A stretch of 64,000 nucleotides of DNA, taken from positions 2,269,229-2,333,228 of the forward strand of contig NZ_CP011514.1 in assembly GCF_001653795.1 (NCBI RefSeq), given 5' to 3'. The DNA comes from Mitsuaria sp. 7. GTDB taxonomy: Bacteria > Pseudomonadota > Gammaproteobacteria > Burkholderiales > Burkholderiaceae_C. The translations under genes and the position numbers were made by a program. The notes beneath the pieces were generated by a model. The model ran no database searches and was not told the DNA's origin. It saw only the letters and a list, made by a program, of their open reading frames with translations. Below, one piece after another: positions 1 through 9,865 of the stretch. Each line of letters begins with the position of its first letter. Within the stretch, counting starts at the first letter, position 1.

Positions 1-769
1 CGAGGTAGGCCTGGCCGCCGTTGCGGATGATCCAGGGCACCGCCGCGAAGGTCTCGGTGTTGTTGATGGTCGTCGGCTTGCCGTACAGGCCGAACGAGGC
101 CGGGAACGGCGGCTTGAAGCGCGGCTGGCCCTTCTTGCCTTCGAGCGATTCCAGCAGCGCGGTTTCCTCGCCGCAGATGTAGGCGCCGAATCCGTGGTGG
201 CCGTGCAGCTGGAAGCTGAAGTTGCTGCCCAGGATGTTGTCGCCCAGGTAGCCGGCCGCGCGGGCCTCTTCCAGCGCGGCTTCGAAGCGTTCGTACACCT
301 CGAAGATCTCGCCGTGGATGTAGTTGTAGCCGACCTTGATGCCCATCGCGAACGCCGCGATCGCCATGCCTTCGATGACGATGTGCGGGTTGAACATCAG
401 GATGTCGCGGTCCTTGCAGGTCCCCGGCTCACCCTCGTCGCTGTTGCAGACCAGGTACTTCGCGCCCGGGAACTGGCGCGGCATGAAGCTCCACTTCAGG
501 CCGGTCGGGAAGCCCGCGCCGCCGCGGCCGCGCAGGCCGGAAGCCTTCACTTCGGCGATGACCTGGTCGGAGGTCATGCCCTGACCCTCGCCCTGGGCGA
601 GGATCTTGCGCAGGGCCTGGTAGCCGCCGCGCGCCTCGTAATCCTTCAGCGACCAGTTCTTGCCATCGAGGCCCGCGTAGATCTGCGGGGTGATGTTGCG
701 GTCGTGGAAGCAGGTCTCGGCACCCGTGGCCTGCCACTTCGAGAGGTCGATGTTCGCGATGTTGGTCAT
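1..769 (-). CDS. nuoF: NADH-quinone oxidoreductase subunit F, partial (3' end outside window)
   Basis: This subunit of respiratory complex I carries FMN and the NADH site, and passes electrons to the N3 [4Fe-4S] cluster on the cytoplasmic arm. The first 256 residues are visible. They include the glycine-rich nucleotide/FMN motif [10 protein letters not shown] at 81-90 and the acidic motif [10 protein letters not shown] at 111-120, both hallmarks of NuoF. The C-terminal cluster cysteines lie beyond the window edge, so integrity cannot be judged. The ATG at 769 gives the usual MTN-type start. It lies 12 nt after the nuoE stop codon, in the canonical nuo order. Confidence 0.97.
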   Translation of the reverse strand, partial: MTNIANIDLSKWQATGAETCFHDRNITPQIYAGLDGKNWSLKDYEARGGYQALRKILAQGEGQGMTSDQVIAEVKASGLRGRGGAGFPTGLKWSFMPRQFPGAKYLVCNSDEGEPGTCKDRDILMFNPHIVIEGMAIAAFAMGIKVGYNYIHGEIFEVYERFEAALEEARAAGYLGDNILGSNFSFQLHGHHGFGAYICGEETALLESLEGKKGQPRFKPPFPASFGLYGKPTTINNTETFAAVPWIIRNGGQAYL

Positions 770-781
770 CGTCCAGGTCCC

Positions 782-1312
782 TCAGTTCTTGTTCGCTGCG
801 TGGTGCGCTCTGAGCGCATCCACCAGCTCATCCAGACGCTCGGCGCTCATGAAGCTCAGCATCTGGCGGTCGTTCACCAGCATCACCGGCGAGTCGGCGC
901 AGGCGCCCAGGCACTCGCTCTGCTGCACGGTGAAGACGCCGTCGGCGGTCGTGCCGCCGGCCTCGACGCCCAGCTTCGAGCACAGGTGGTCCAGCGCCTT
1001 CTGGCCGTCGCGCAGCTGGCACGGCAGGTTGGTGCAGACGTTCAGCTTGAACAGGCCCAGCTTGCGCTGGTTGTACATGTTGTAGAAGGTCGTGACCTCG
1101 TAGACGGCGATCGCCGGCATGCCGAGGTACTGCGCGATCGCGTCTTCCGCCTCGCGGGACACGAAGCCCTGCTCCTGCTGGACGATGGACAGGCAGGCCA
1201 TCACGGCCGACTGCGCCTGCTCGGCCGGGTACTTCGCGACTTCGCGCGCGAAGCGGGCCGCGGTGGCCTCGCTCAACACGAACCCGGTGCTCACAATTTC
1301 AGTGCTGCTCAT
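782..1312 (-). CDS. nuoE: NADH-quinone oxidoreductase subunit E
   Basis: This 24-kDa-type complex I subunit holds the N1a [2Fe-2S] cluster next to NuoF. The 176-residue protein is thioredoxin-like, and its four expected cluster ligands are visible as C93-X4-C98 and C134-X3-C138. I chose the ATG at 1312. A TTG five codons upstream (1327) overlaps the nuoD stop and is less likely to be the main start. The gene sits between nuoD (11-nt gap) and nuoF (12-nt gap) and is presumably co-transcribed with them. Confidence 0.96.
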   Translation of the reverse strand: MSSTEIVSTGFVLSEATAARFAREVAKYPAEQAQSAVMACLSIVQQEQGFVSREAEDAIAQYLGMPAIAVYEVTTFYNMYNQRKLGLFKLNVCTNLPCQLRDGQKALDHLCSKLGVEAGGTTADGVFTVQQSECLGACADSPVMLVNDRQMLSFMSAERLDELVDALRAHHAANKN

Positions 1313-1323
1313 GCGGTCACCAC

Positions 1324-2580
1324 TCAACGGTCAATTTCACCGAACACGATGTCCATCGTGCCGATCACGGCCACCGCGTCGGCAATCATGTGTCCGCGGG
1401 CCATCTCGTCCAGCGCGGCCAGGTGCGAATACCCCGGCGCGCGGATCTTCAGCCGGTACGGCTTGTTGGCGCCGTCGCTGATCAGGTAGATGCCGAACTC
1501 GCCCTTCGGGTGCTCGACCGATGCGTAGGCCTCGCCCTCGGGGACGCGGAAACCTTCGGTGAACAGCTTGAAGTGGTGGATCAGCTCTTCCATGCTGGTC
1601 TTCATCGCCACGCGGCTCGGAGGAGCGACCTTGTGGTTGTCGGTGATGACCGGACCCGGATTCGCCTTCAGCCACTTCACGCACTGCTGCACGATGCGGT
1701 TGGACTGGCGCATCTCCTCGACGCGCACGCAGTAGCGGTCGTAGGTGTCGCCGTTGGTGCCGACCGGGATGTCGAAGTCCATCCTGCCGTACACGTCGTA
1801 CGGCTGCGTCTTGCGCGTGTCCCACGCGATGCCGGAGCCGCGCAGCATCGGGCCGGTCAGGCCCAGGTTGAGCGCGCGCTCGGGCGTCACGACGCCGATG
1901 CCGACCGTGCGCTGCTTCCAGATGCGGTTGTCGGTCAGCAGCGTCTCGTAGTCGTCGACGTTGGCCGGGAAGCGGTTGCAGAAGTCCTCGATGAAGTCCA
2001 GCAGCGAGCCCTGGCGGTTCTCGTTGAGCTTGTCGATCGCCTTCTGGTTCTTGATCTTGCTGACCTTGTACTGCGGCATCGAGTCCGGCAGGTCGCGGTA
2101 CACGCCGCCCGGACGGAAGTAGGCCGCGTGCATGCGCGCGCCCGAGACCGCCTCGTACATGTCGAAGATGTCCTCACGCTCGCGGAAGCAGTAGATGAGG
2201 ATGTTCATCGCGCCGCAGTCGATGCCGTGCGCGCCCAGCCAGAGCAGGTGGTTCAGGATGCGGGTCAGCTCGCCGAACATCACACGGATGTACTGCGCGC
2301 GCTCCGGCACTTCCAGGCCGAGCATCTTCTCGATGGCCAGGCAGTACGCGTGCTCGTTGGACATCATCGACACGTAGTCGAGGCGGTCCATGTAGGGCAG
2401 CGACTGGATGAAGGTCTTGGTCTCGGCCAGCTTCTCGGTGCCGCGGTGCAGCAGGCCGATGTGCGGATCGGCGCGCTGGATCACTTCCCCGTCCAGCTCC
2501 AGCACCAGGCGCAGCACGCCGTGCGCGGCCGGATGCTGGGGTCCGAAGTTCAGGGTGTAGTTCTTGATTTCGGCTGGCAT
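1324..2580 (-). CDS. nuoD: NADH-quinone oxidoreductase subunit D
   Basis: This 49-kDa-type subunit of the complex I connecting module forms part of the quinone-binding cavity with NuoB. At 418 residues it has the usual betaproteobacterial length. It opens with the family signature [11 protein letters not shown] and ends with the conserved [13 protein letters not shown]. The ATG at 2580 is preferred because a GGGGG stretch lies nine bases upstream. A GTG two codons earlier (2586) overlaps the nuoC stop as GTGA and remains possible. NuoC and NuoD are separate genes here, not fused as in enterobacteria. Confidence 0.97.
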   Translation of the reverse strand: MPAEIKNYTLNFGPQHPAAHGVLRLVLELDGEVIQRADPHIGLLHRGTEKLAETKTFIQSLPYMDRLDYVSMMSNEHAYCLAIEKMLGLEVPERAQYIRVMFGELTRILNHLLWLGAHGIDCGAMNILIYCFREREDIFDMYEAVSGARMHAAYFRPGGVYRDLPDSMPQYKVSKIKNQKAIDKLNENRQGSLLDFIEDFCNRFPANVDDYETLLTDNRIWKQRTVGIGVVTPERALNLGLTGPMLRGSGIAWDTRKTQPYDVYGRMDFDIPVGTNGDTYDRYCVRVEEMRQSNRIVQQCVKWLKANPGPVITDNHKVAPPSRVAMKTSMEELIHHFKLFTEGFRVPEGEAYASVEHPKGEFGIYLISDGANKPYRLKIRAPGYSHLAALDEMARGHMIADAVAVIGTMDIVFGEIDR

Positions 2581-2582
2581 GC

Positions 2583-3179
2583 TCACAGGCCCCCGTAGTT
2601 GTCTTCGCGGATCACGCGCGGCGTGATCTCGCGCGGCTCGATGGTCACCGGCTGGTAGATCACGCGCTTCTGCTCGGGGTCGTAACGCATCTCGACATGG
2701 CCCGTCACCGGGAAGTCCTTGCGCATCGGGTGGCCGATGAAACCGTAGTCCGTCAGGATGCGGCGCAGGTCTTCATGGCCTTCGAAGATGATCCCGTACA
2801 TGTCGAACGCTTCGCGCTCGAACCAGTTGGCGGCGTTCCAGATCGGCGTCACGGCGGCGACCGACGGGAAGTCGTCTTCCGGCGCGAAGACCTTGACGCG
2901 CACGCGCCAGTTCTTGTTGATCGACAGCAGGTGGGAGACGACCGCGAAACGCGCGCCTTCGTAGGCGCCGTCCTTGTAGTCGGAGTAGTCCACGCCGCAC
3001 AGGTCGATCAGCTGCTCGAAGCGCAGCTCCGAGTGGTCGCGCAGCAGCTTGGCGACGTTGAAGTAGTCCTTGGCCGCGACGGTGATCGTGATTTCACCCA
3101 GCTCGCGCTTGAACGCGACGATCTGGTCGCCCAGCACGCTGTGCAGGGCCGCCTGCAGGGTGTCGAGTTTGATGGTCAT
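2583..3179 (-). CDS. nuoC: NADH-quinone oxidoreductase subunit C
   Basis: This 30-kDa-type subunit of the complex I peripheral arm has no cofactor and supports the NuoB/NuoD interface. The protein is 198 residues from the ATG at 3179 (MTIKLDTL). It contains the typical stretch [13 protein letters not shown] and the C-terminal [11 protein letters not shown] region of the family. An in-frame upstream extension exists but has no homology-like character and would run into nuoB. Its stop codon practically touches the nuoD start, which suggests coupling. Confidence 0.96.
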   Translation of the reverse strand: MTIKLDTLQAALHSVLGDQIVAFKRELGEITITVAAKDYFNVAKLLRDHSELRFEQLIDLCGVDYSDYKDGAYEGARFAVVSHLLSINKNWRVRVKVFAPEDDFPSVAAVTPIWNAANWFEREAFDMYGIIFEGHEDLRRILTDYGFIGHPMRKDFPVTGHVEMRYDPEQKRVIYQPVTIEPREITPRVIREDNYGGL

Positions 3180-3198
3180 GAGGTCTGCCTGCTTCTGC

Positions 3199-3675
3199 TC
3201 AGCGAGCGATGGTGTTCTCGCGGCGGATCTTGGCCTGCAGCTGCAGGATGCCGTAGAGCAGCGCTTCGGCGGTCGGCGGACAGCCCGGGACATAGACGTC
3301 GACCGGGACGATGCGGTCGCAGCCGCGCACGACCGAATAACTGTAGTGGTAGTAGCCGCCGCCGTTGGCGCAGCTGCCCATCGAGAGCACCCAGCGCGGC
3401 TCGGCCATCTGGTCGTAGACCTTGCGCAGCGCCGGCGCCATCTTGTTGCACAGCGTGCCGGCCACGATCATCAGATCGGACTGGCGCGGACTGGGACGGA
3501 ACAGCATGCCGAAACGGTCGATGTCGTAGCGGGCGGCGCCCGCGTGCATCATCTCGACCGCGCAGCAGGCAAGACCGAAGGTCATCGGCCACAACGAACC
3601 GGTCTTGGACCAGTTCACCAGCTTGTCCAGCTGGGTGGTCATGAAGCCTTCCTTCATTACGCCTTCGTTACCCAT
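3199..3675 (-). CDS. nuoB: NADH-quinone oxidoreductase subunit B
   Basis: The PSST subunit of complex I binds the terminal N2 [4Fe-4S] cluster, which reduces quinone. The 158-residue protein shows all four expected ligands: the tandem C37-C38 in [12 protein letters not shown]102 in MGSCANGGG, and C132 in VPGCPPT. The ATG at 3675 gives the family-typical start [12 protein letters not shown] longer frame runs to 3741, but its extra 22 residues look like leader sequence. A 181-nt gap separates it from nuoA, unusually long for this operon. Confidence 0.97.
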   Translation of the reverse strand: MGNEGVMKEGFMTTQLDKLVNWSKTGSLWPMTFGLACCAVEMMHAGAARYDIDRFGMLFRPSPRQSDLMIVAGTLCNKMAPALRKVYDQMAEPRWVLSMGSCANGGGYYHYSYSVVRGCDRIVPVDVYVPGCPPTAEALLYGILQLQAKIRRENTIAR

Positions 3676-3776
3676 ATCGAATTCCCATCTTTCGAGATCA
3701 GCGGAGAAGGCACGTCGGACTGCGCGCTGCGTGAAAGCCACGCTAACGCCGCGTTGACGCGTTGCCCTTCCCTAAC

Positions 3777-3806
3777 GGACACGCGCCCTGAACGGGCGCC
3801 GTGTCC
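3777..3806. other. hairpin in the nuoA-nuoB intergenic gap
   Basis: Between nuoA (ends 3857) and nuoB (starts 3675) there are 181 non-coding bases. GGACAC at 3777-3782 pairs with GTGTCC at 3801-3806, and CGCCC pairs with GGGCG around a TGAAC loop. A second palindromic pair built on CGGATCCG follows at about 3818-3846. There is no U-tract on the minus strand, so this is more likely an mRNA-processing or stability element than a terminator. The function is inferred. Confidence 0.4.
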
Positions 3807-3856
3807 TGAAGCATTCACGGATCCGGCGCGTCATCGCGGATCCGCCCATCGGGTCG

Positions 3857-4216
3857 TCACTCCCAGTCGAGCGCGCCCTTCTTCCATTCGTAGGCGAAGC
3901 CCACCACCAGGATGCCCAGGAAGAGCATCATCGCCCAGAAGCCTGCCGGACCGATCTCGCGCAGCGAGACGGCCCACGGGAACAGGAAGGCGATTTCCAG
4001 ATCGAAGAGGATGAAGAGGATGGCGACGAGGTAGTAGCGCACGTCGAACTTCATGCGCGCGTCTTCGAAGGCCTCGAAGCCGCACTCGTAGGGGCTGTTC
4101 TTTGCCGCGTCAGGGCGACGCGGGCCCGCCAGGAAGCCCAGCACTTGCGGAGCGATACCCACTCCGCAACCGACCAGGATGAAAAGGATGACGGGCAGGT
4201 ATTGTTCCAGGCTCAC
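3857..4216 (-). CDS. nuoA: NADH-quinone oxidoreductase subunit A
   Basis: NuoA is a small membrane subunit at the quinone end of complex I. The 119-residue protein has three predicted membrane helices (about 5-25, 62-82, 90-110). It carries the loop motif [11 protein letters not shown], including the conserved cysteine, and ends in WKKGALDWE. The start is GTG at 4216 ([12 protein letters not shown]), which matches the family N-terminus. A longer open frame reaches 4369 but shows no family character. It is the first gene of the operon, so the nuo promoter should lie in 4217-4506; I could not pin it down. Confidence 0.95.
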   Translation of the reverse strand: MSLEQYLPVILFILVGCGVGIAPQVLGFLAGPRRPDAAKNSPYECGFEAFEDARMKFDVRYYLVAILFILFDLEIAFLFPWAVSLREIGPAGFWAMMLFLGILVVGFAYEWKKGALDWE

Positions 4217-4506
4217 GACTTGCTCTCGTTGTATGGCCGGGATTAGATACTGCCGCCATGACGCGGCAAAACCAATTCCCGACGTGTCACCGAAGATTGG
4301 CGGGCCAGGGCCGACCAACGATTCGGCAAAAGCAACGGGCGCGCCGCCAGCGATTATCCAATCGCTCACGGACCGCGCCCGCCTTGTCCTCCGGAAATTC
4401 GCACACGTGATGTGCGCTGGGATTTCCAGAGTCCTACGACCTGCTTGATCACCTTCGATCCGGCTTTCCGGCTAGATCGCGAAGACCATGGCAGGCCGAT
4501 TTATTC

Positions 4507-4591
4507 TGGTGCCGACGGCGAGACTCGAACTCGCACAGCTTTCGCCACTACCCCCTCAAGATAGCGTGTCTACCAATTTCACCACGTCGGC
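4507..4591 (-). tRNA. tRNA-Leu (anticodon GAG)
   Basis: An 85-nt cloverleaf on the minus strand starts GCCGACGTGGTGAAATTGG and ends GTCGGC-A-CCA, so the CCA is encoded. The acceptor stem GCCGAC pairs with GTCGGC. The D-arm has the GGTAGACAC block typical of leucine tRNAs, and the anticodon loop TTGAGGG gives GAG. A long variable arm and the T-arm GTTCGAGTC are present. It lies between secG and nuoA, a common betaproteobacterial position. Confidence 0.95.
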
Positions 4592-4725
4592 TTGTGGTCA
4601 CCTTTCAGTGACCTTGTCTTGACGGTTTGCGCTTCAGACAGCCTCGAATTCTATAGTGCTTTCAGAGCTCCAAAAGGAAACCAAAGCAATTTTATCGAGG
4701 TGCTTGCGCTTGCCGCCCAGCTCTG

Positions 4726-5118
4726 TCAGTTCGAGGCGCCGGATGCAGCGGCCGAAGGCGCCGCTTGCGGAGCGATCGAGGCACCAGGCAGCACCGCAGC
4801 CGAGGCCGGCGCAGCCGGGTTGGCGGCGCGCTCGAGCAGCAGCTCACCCGCCGACGGACCGGACCCGATGCCGCCGTCGCGATGGCTGCCCATGTAGGCC
4901 AGCGCCAGCGTCGACACGAAGAAGATGGTCGCCGCGACGGCCGTCGAGCGCGACAGGAAATTCGCGCTGCCGGTCGCGCCGAACAGCGAGCCCGAAGCCC
5001 CGCTGCCGAACGACGCGCCCATGTCGGCGCCCTTGCCGTGCTGCACGAGCACCAGGCCGATCATTGCCAGCGCCGCAATCAGTTGCAGCACCAGCACCAG
5101 ATTCATCATCACTTGCAT
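4726..5118 (-). CDS. secG: preprotein translocase subunit SecG
   Basis: SecG is a small inner-membrane partner of SecYE that helps SecA-driven protein export. The 130-residue protein has two hydrophobic helices (about 5-25 and 58-76) joined by the conserved linker with KGADMGASFGSGASGSLFG, the SecG signature. A low-complexity Ala/Pro/Ser tail follows from residue 95. Its start is the ATG at 5118, with a second ATG three codons in. It lies 33 nt after tpiA, and the tpiA-secG-tRNA-Leu-nuo order is conserved in betaproteobacteria. Confidence 0.95.
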   Translation of the reverse strand: MQVMMNLVLVLQLIAALAMIGLVLVQHGKGADMGASFGSGASGSLFGATGSANFLSRSTAVAATIFFVSTLALAYMGSHRDGGIGSGPSAGELLLERAANPAAPASAAVLPGASIAPQAAPSAAASGASN

Positions 5119-5151
5119 TGCTATTTTCTCCAGGAACCTTGAACGCCGGCT

Positions 5152-5892
5152 TCAGCCGGCAGCGCGGCAGATCGCCGCGAACTCGACCGCCTTCAGCGCG
5201 GCGCCTCCGATGAGGCCGCCGTCGATGTCTGCCTGCGCAAACAGTTGGACGGCGTTGTCGGGCTTGACGCTGCCGCCGTACAGGATCTGCATCTGCTCGG
5301 CCTTCTGCGTGGCCGCGCGCAGTTGCTGGCGCAGCAGCGCGTGCACATGCTGCGCCTGCTCCGGCGTGGCCGTCAGGCCCGTGCCGATCGCCCACACCGG
5401 CTCGTAGGCCACCACGATCTCGCCGATGCAGTGCGTCAGCGTGTGGATGACCGCCGCGAGCTGGCGCTTGACGACTTCTTCGGTCCGACCCGCTTCGCGC
5501 TCGGCCAGCGTCTCGCCGACACAGACGATCGGCGTGACGCCGTGTGCCAGCGCGGCCTTGGCCTTGTCGGCGACCAGTTGGTCGCTTTCGGCGTGATACG
5601 CGCGGCGCTCCGAGTGGCCGACGATGGCATAGCGGCAGCCCAGATCCGCGAGCATCGCCGACGACACCTCACCGGTGTAGGCGCCCTGCTCGTGCGTGGA
5701 CACGTCCTGCGACCCGTACGCGACCTGCGTCCCGGTCAGGCCGAGCGCCGTGTCCGTGATGTACGGGAACGGCACGCACACGGCGACCTGGGCGCTCCAC
5801 GGCCCCGCTTCCTTGAGGCCCGCCAGCAGCACGGCGTTGGACGCACGGGTGCCGTGCATCTTCCAGTTGCCGACCACCAGTTTCTTGCGCAT
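5152..5892 (-). CDS. tpiA: triosephosphate isomerase
   Basis: This cytoplasmic glycolytic/gluconeogenic enzyme interconverts dihydroxyacetone phosphate and glyceraldehyde 3-phosphate. The 246-residue TIM barrel has N9/K11 in GNWKMHG, the electrophilic H93 in VGHSERR, the catalytic base E164 in [11 protein letters not shown], and the phosphate-binding [10 protein letters not shown] loop near the C-terminus. All catalytic residues are present. It lies directly upstream of secG in the same direction. Confidence 0.98.
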   Translation of the reverse strand: MRKKLVVGNWKMHGTRASNAVLLAGLKEAGPWSAQVAVCVPFPYITDTALGLTGTQVAYGSQDVSTHEQGAYTGEVSSAMLADLGCRYAIVGHSERRAYHAESDQLVADKAKAALAHGVTPIVCVGETLAEREAGRTEEVVKRQLAAVIHTLTHCIGEIVVAYEPVWAIGTGLTATPEQAQHVHALLRQQLRAATQKAEQMQILYGGSVKPDNAVQLFAQADIDGGLIGGAALKAVEFAAICRAAG

Positions 5893-5940
5893 CAGATCAA
5901 CTCCCTTTAATCCGAAAAACCCTGCGGATGAGCGGATCGC

Positions 5941-6927
5941 TCACCAGCTCAGCACGATCTTGCCGACGTGCTCGCCCGATTCCATCAGCGCATGCGCCGC
6001 GGCGGCTTCCGACGCAGGCAGTTGCCTGAAGATCACCGGCGAGATCGTCCGCGACTCGAGCAGCGGCCACACGCGCTCACGCAGCGCGCGGGCGATGCCG
6101 GCCTTGAAGGCGATCGGACGCGGACGCAGCGTGGAGCCGGTGATCGTCAGACGGCGGCGCAAGACCTGACCCGCATCGAATTCCGCCTTCACGCCACCCT
6201 GCACCGCGATGATCACGGCACGGCCGTCGTCAGCCAGGCACTGCACGTTGCGCGCGACATAGCTGCCGGCGACCATGTCCAGGATCACGTCGACGCCACG
6301 ACCCTTCGTGGCCGTCTTCACTTCCTCGACGAAGTCCTGATCGCGATAGTTGATCGCGACGTCGGCGCCGAGCGCCAGGCAGGCCTTCGCCTTGTCCGCG
6401 TTGCCGACGGTGACCAGCACCGTCGAGCCCAGCGCCTTCGCCAGCTGGATCGCCGTCACGCCGATGCCGCTGCTGCCGCCATGGACCAGCAGGCTTTCGC
6501 CAGGCTGCAGGCGGGCGCGTTCAAAGACGTTGCTCCAGACGGTGAAGAAGGTCTCCGGCAGGCTTGCCGCCTCGACCATGCTCCAGCCCTGGGGCACCGG
6601 CAGGCACTGGGCCACCGGCGCGACGCAGAGTTCGGCATAACCGCCACCCGCGACCAGCGCGCAGACCGCATCGCCGACCTTGAGGCCGGCGGCGGCCAGC
6701 GCCTGGACATCACCCGACTCGACCGTGCCCGCGACTTCCAGACCTGGAAGATCGCTGGCACCGGCCGGCGCCGGATACGCACCCTTGCGCTGCAGCACGT
6801 CCGGACGGTTGATGCCGTAGGCCTGCACGCGGATCAAGCATTCACCCACCCCGGCGACGGGGTCGGCATGCTCGACCAGCTGCAGGACCTCCGGTCCGCC
6901 GGGCTGGGTGATGGCGATCGCCTTCAT
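5941..6927 (-). CDS. NAD(P)H quinone oxidoreductase (zinc-independent MDR, PIG3-like)
   Basis: This medium-chain dehydrogenase/reductase of the quinone oxidoreductase branch probably reduces quinones or related carbonyls with NADPH. The 328-residue protein has a GroES-like N-terminal half (GINRPDVLQRKGAYP at 38-52) and a Rossmann half with the nucleotide motif HGGSSGIGVTAI at 149-160. The zinc-ligand cysteines of alcohol dehydrogenases are absent, as expected for this branch. It sits between pnp (37-nt gap) and tpiA, a frequent arrangement in Burkholderiales. The physiological substrate is unknown. Confidence 0.9.
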   Translation of the reverse strand: MKAIAITQPGGPEVLQLVEHADPVAGVGECLIRVQAYGINRPDVLQRKGAYPAPAGASDLPGLEVAGTVESGDVQALAAAGLKVGDAVCALVAGGGYAELCVAPVAQCLPVPQGWSMVEAASLPETFFTVWSNVFERARLQPGESLLVHGGSSGIGVTAIQLAKALGSTVLVTVGNADKAKACLALGADVAINYRDQDFVEEVKTATKGRGVDVILDMVAGSYVARNVQCLADDGRAVIIAVQGGVKAEFDAGQVLRRRLTITGSTLRPRPIAFKAGIARALRERVWPLLESRTISPVIFRQLPASEAAAAHALMESGEHVGKIVLSW

Positions 6928-6964
6928 GACGTGAAGCGGGGTGACGTGCCGGACAGCCGACCGA

Positions 6965-9103
6965 TTACTCGGCCGAGCCTTCGCCGTGGCCGTGGTGCGG
7001 CGCCGGAGCGTCGCGGTCCAGCAGCGCCTTCATCGACAGCTTGATGCGGCCCTTCTCGTCGGTCTCGAGCACCTTGACCTTGACGATCTGACCTTCGCTG
7101 AGGAAGTCGGTGACCTTCTCGACGCGCTGGTGCGCGATCTGGCTGATGTGCAGCAGGCCGTCCTTGCCCGGCAGGATGTTGACCAGCGCGCCGAAGTCCA
7201 GGATCTTGGTGACCGGGCCTTCATAGACCTTGCCGATCTCGGCTTCCGCGGTGATCTCGGCGATGCGCTTCTTGGCGATCTCGGCCTTGGCGCCGTCGGT
7301 CGACGCGATCGTGATCGTGCCGTCTTCGCCGATGTCGATCTGCGTGCCGGTCTCTTCGGTCAGCGCGCGGATGGTGGCGCCGCCCTTGCCGATCACGTCA
7401 CGGATCTTCTCCGGATTGATCTTCATCGTGTACAGACGCGGCGCGAACTGCGAGATCTCGGCGTTGGCTTCGCCTTGGGCGCCGACCATCGCTTCGAGGA
7501 TGTGCAGGCGGGCTTCCTTGGCTTGCGCCAGGGCGACCTGCATGATTTCCTTGGTGATGCCCTGGATCTTGATGTCCATCTGCAGCGCGGTGATGCCCGA
7601 GGTCGTGCCGGCCACCTTGAAGTCCATGTCGCCCAGGTGATCTTCATCGCCCAGGATGTCGGTCAGCACGGCGAAGCGGTTGGCGTCCTTGATCAGGCCC
7701 ATGGCGATGCCGGCGACGTGCGCCTTCAGCGGCACGCCGGCGTCCAGCAGCGACAGGCAGCCGCCGCAGACCGAAGCCATCGACGAGGAGCCGTTGGACT
7801 CGGTGATTTCCGAGACCACGCGGATCGAGTACGGGAAATCTTCCTTGGTCGGCAGCACGGCGACGAGCGCGCGCTTGGCCAGACGGCCATGGCCGATTTC
7901 GCGGCGCTTGGGGCTGCCCACGCGACCGGTTTCGCCGGTGGCGAACGGAGGCATGTTGTAGTGCAGCATGAAGCGCTCGGAGTACTCGCCGGCCAGCGCG
8001 TCGATGGTCTGCGCGTCGCGGTCGGTGCCCAGCGTCGCGGCGACCAGCGCCTGCGTTTCACCGCGGGTGAACAGCGACGAGCCGTGGGCGCGCGGCAGCA
8101 CGCCGTTGCGGATCTCGATGGCGCGGACGGTGCGGGTGTCGCGGCCGTCGATGCGCGGCTCGCCGGCCAGGATCTGGCCGCGGACGATGCGGGCTTCGAT
8201 CTCGAACAGCAGGCCGTCGACTTCGACGCCGTCGAAGTCGGTGCCTTCGGCCGTCAGGGCAGCCTTGACCTTCGAGTAGGCCGAGCGGCAGGCTTCGGTA
8301 CGGGCCTGCTTCGAACGGATCTGGTAGGCGGCGCGCAGCTCTTCCTCGGCCAGGGCGGTGACCTTGGCGATGAAGGCCTCATCCTTGGCCGGGGCGACCC
8401 AGTTCCAGGACGGCTTGCCGGCGTCGCGGACCAGTTCGTTGATCGCGGCGATGGCGGTCTTGCCCTGGTCGTGACCGAAGGTCACGGCGCCCAGCATGAT
8501 GTCTTCGCTGAGCTGGTCGGCTTCGGACTCGACCATCAGCACGGCGGCTTCGGTGCCGGCGACGACCAGGTCCAGCTTGGAGTCGATCAGCTGGGTCTTG
8601 CCCGGGTTCAGCACGTATTCGCCGTTGACGTAACCCACGCGCGCAGCGCCGATCGGGCCGTTGAACGGGATGCCGGAGATGGCCAGCGCGGCGCTGGTGG
8701 CGATCAGGGCGGCGATGTCGGCCTGGACTTCAGGGTTCAGCGACACCGTGTGGATCACGACCTGGACTTCGTTGAAGAAGCCTTCCGGGAACAGCGGGCG
8801 GATCGGGCGGTCGATCAGGCGCGAGGTCAGGGTCTCGAGCTCGCTCGGACGGCCTTCACGCTTGAAGAAGCTGCCGGGGATCTTGCCGGCGGCGTAGGTC
8901 TTCTCGATGTAGTCGACGGTCAGCGGGAAGAAGTCCTGGCCGGCCTTCGGCGAGGACTTGGCGACGACGGTCGCCAGCACCACGGTGTCCTCGATGTTCA
9001 CCAGCACGGCGCCGGAGGATTGACGGGCGATTTCGCCGGTCTCCATCACGACTTGATGTTGGCCCCATTGGAAGGTCTTCACGACCTTGTTGAACATGCT
9101 CAT
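6965..9103 (-). CDS. pnp: polyribonucleotide nucleotidyltransferase
   Basis: PNPase degrades RNA 3'-to-5' phosphorolytically and is a degradosome component. The 712-residue protein has two RNase PH-like domains (about 1-230 and 310-545) separated by an alpha-helical linker. A KH domain follows with the motif [12 protein letters not shown], then an S1 domain (about 620-690), then a short His/Gly tail. The start at 9103 ([11 protein letters not shown]) is set by a GAGGAG site eight bases upstream. A frame open to 9292 has no family character. It follows rpsO, the classic rpsO-pnp pair. Confidence 0.98.
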   Translation of the reverse strand: MSMFNKVVKTFQWGQHQVVMETGEIARQSSGAVLVNIEDTVVLATVVAKSSPKAGQDFFPLTVDYIEKTYAAGKIPGSFFKREGRPSELETLTSRLIDRPIRPLFPEGFFNEVQVVIHTVSLNPEVQADIAALIATSAALAISGIPFNGPIGAARVGYVNGEYVLNPGKTQLIDSKLDLVVAGTEAAVLMVESEADQLSEDIMLGAVTFGHDQGKTAIAAINELVRDAGKPSWNWVAPAKDEAFIAKVTALAEEELRAAYQIRSKQARTEACRSAYSKVKAALTAEGTDFDGVEVDGLLFEIEARIVRGQILAGEPRIDGRDTRTVRAIEIRNGVLPRAHGSSLFTRGETQALVAATLGTDRDAQTIDALAGEYSERFMLHYNMPPFATGETGRVGSPKRREIGHGRLAKRALVAVLPTKEDFPYSIRVVSEITESNGSSSMASVCGGCLSLLDAGVPLKAHVAGIAMGLIKDANRFAVLTDILGDEDHLGDMDFKVAGTTSGITALQMDIKIQGITKEIMQVALAQAKEARLHILEAMVGAQGEANAEISQFAPRLYTMKINPEKIRDVIGKGGATIRALTEETGTQIDIGEDGTITIASTDGAKAEIAKKRIAEITAEAEIGKVYEGPVTKILDFGALVNILPGKDGLLHISQIAHQRVEKVTDFLSEGQIVKVKVLETDEKGRIKLSMKALLDRDAPAPHHGHGEGSAE

Positions 9104-9346
9104 TCGAGTTCTCCTCAGTTCAGGGATGCGCCGCTCACGGTGCGGCACAAGGACCGGGAGTGAAACTGGGTTTGGCGGGATGCCATTCCAGAGCGGCTGC
9201 CGGTCCCGGCTGCTGCCGGCGAACACTTGCAAACGCTTTGGAATGACACATCGGCGCCACGTCAGTTCAACTCCGTTGTGTGACCGGTCCACCGACCGGT
9301 CGGGCCGCCTGCCGGAACACTCCAGCCGACGGCACGCAGAAACGAC

Positions 9347-9382
9347 AAAGAGCCTGTTGGAGTCAGACCAATCAGGCTCTTT
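9347..9382 (-). terminator. hairpin between rpsO and pnp (terminator or attenuator)
   Basis: AAAGAGCCTG at 9347-9356 pairs perfectly with CAGGCTCTTT at 9373-9382, extended by TTGG/CCAA with one bulge. It starts 16 nt after the rpsO stop. On the minus strand it is followed only by a weak U-rich stretch (TTTGTCGTTTCT), so partial read-through into pnp is likely. In E. coli a comparable hairpin after rpsO ends part of the transcripts. Confidence 0.75.
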
Positions 9383-9397
9383 GCTTTCATGCGCCGA

Positions 9398-9667
9398 TTA
9401 CTTGCGCAGACCCAGCTTCTGGATCAGGGCGGTGTAACGGTCGGCGTCCTTCTTCTTCAGGTAGGACAGCAGGCTCTTGCGCGCGTTGACCATCTTCAGC
9501 AGACCGCGACGGCCGTGGTGGTCCTTGGCGTGCAGCTTGAAATGGGGGGTCAGTTCGTTGATGCGCGCGGTCAGCAGGGCCACTTGCACTTCCGGCGAGC
9601 CGGTGTCGTTGGCGCTGCGCGCGTTGGCCTTGACGATCTCGGCCTTGTTTTGGTCGAAGCTGGACAT
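9398..9667 (-). CDS. rpsO: 30S ribosomal protein S15
   Basis: S15 is a primary 16S rRNA-binding protein that nucleates the 30S platform. The 89-residue product has the family signature [20 protein letters not shown] and the RNA-contact region DHHGRRGLL. The ATG at 9667 matches the standard N-terminus (MSSFDQNK). The frame stays open further upstream without homology. The 294-nt leader between rpsO and pnp holds the hairpin described separately and no other gene. Confidence 0.98.
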   Translation of the reverse strand: MSSFDQNKAEIVKANARSANDTGSPEVQVALLTARINELTPHFKLHAKDHHGRRGLLKMVNARKSLLSYLKKKDADRYTALIQKLGLRK

Positions 9668-9831
9668 GATGCGTTCCTTGTTCCGGAATGATTCGGAAGG
9701 TCCGCCGGCATGGCCAGTGAAGGCGTCAAGTGCGCAGACGGTTTCCGAGGTTTGACTTGCGATCACAGGTGAAACCGACCCGTGTCGTGCTGATTGCCGT
9801 CGTCAGGACGAACCTGACAGGACAGCCGGGG

Positions 9832-9837
9832 AGTATA
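9832..9837 (-). promoter_or_regulatory. possible -10 box of the rpsO promoter
   Basis: On the minus strand TATACT lies about 165 nt upstream of the rpsO ATG, just after the terminator of the preceding gene. No good -35 box is visible at the usual spacing, so this is tentative. Confidence 0.35.
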
Positions 9838-9842
9838 GCCGC

Positions 9843-9865
9843 AAAAGCCCCTCTTCAGGAGGGGC
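9843..9865 (-). terminator. intrinsic terminator overlapping the stop codon of the LivJ-like gene
   Basis: On the minus strand GCCCCTC (9859-9865) pairs with GAGGGGC (9847-9853) around a CTGAA loop and is followed by TTTT. The stop codon TGA of the binding-protein gene lies inside the loop, so termination and translation end coincide. Confidence 0.8.

Noticed and set aside
194..1489. Long plus-strand open frame antisense to nuoF and nuoE
   Set aside because: It mirrors high-GC complex I genes, is dominated by Arg/Ala/Val/His, has no recognisable domain, and the minus strand carries clear nuo proteins.
4370..4506. Possible extra coding at the 5' end of nuoA
   Set aside because: The open frame upstream of the GTG at 4216 has no NuoA character. 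The region is better read as promoter/leader.
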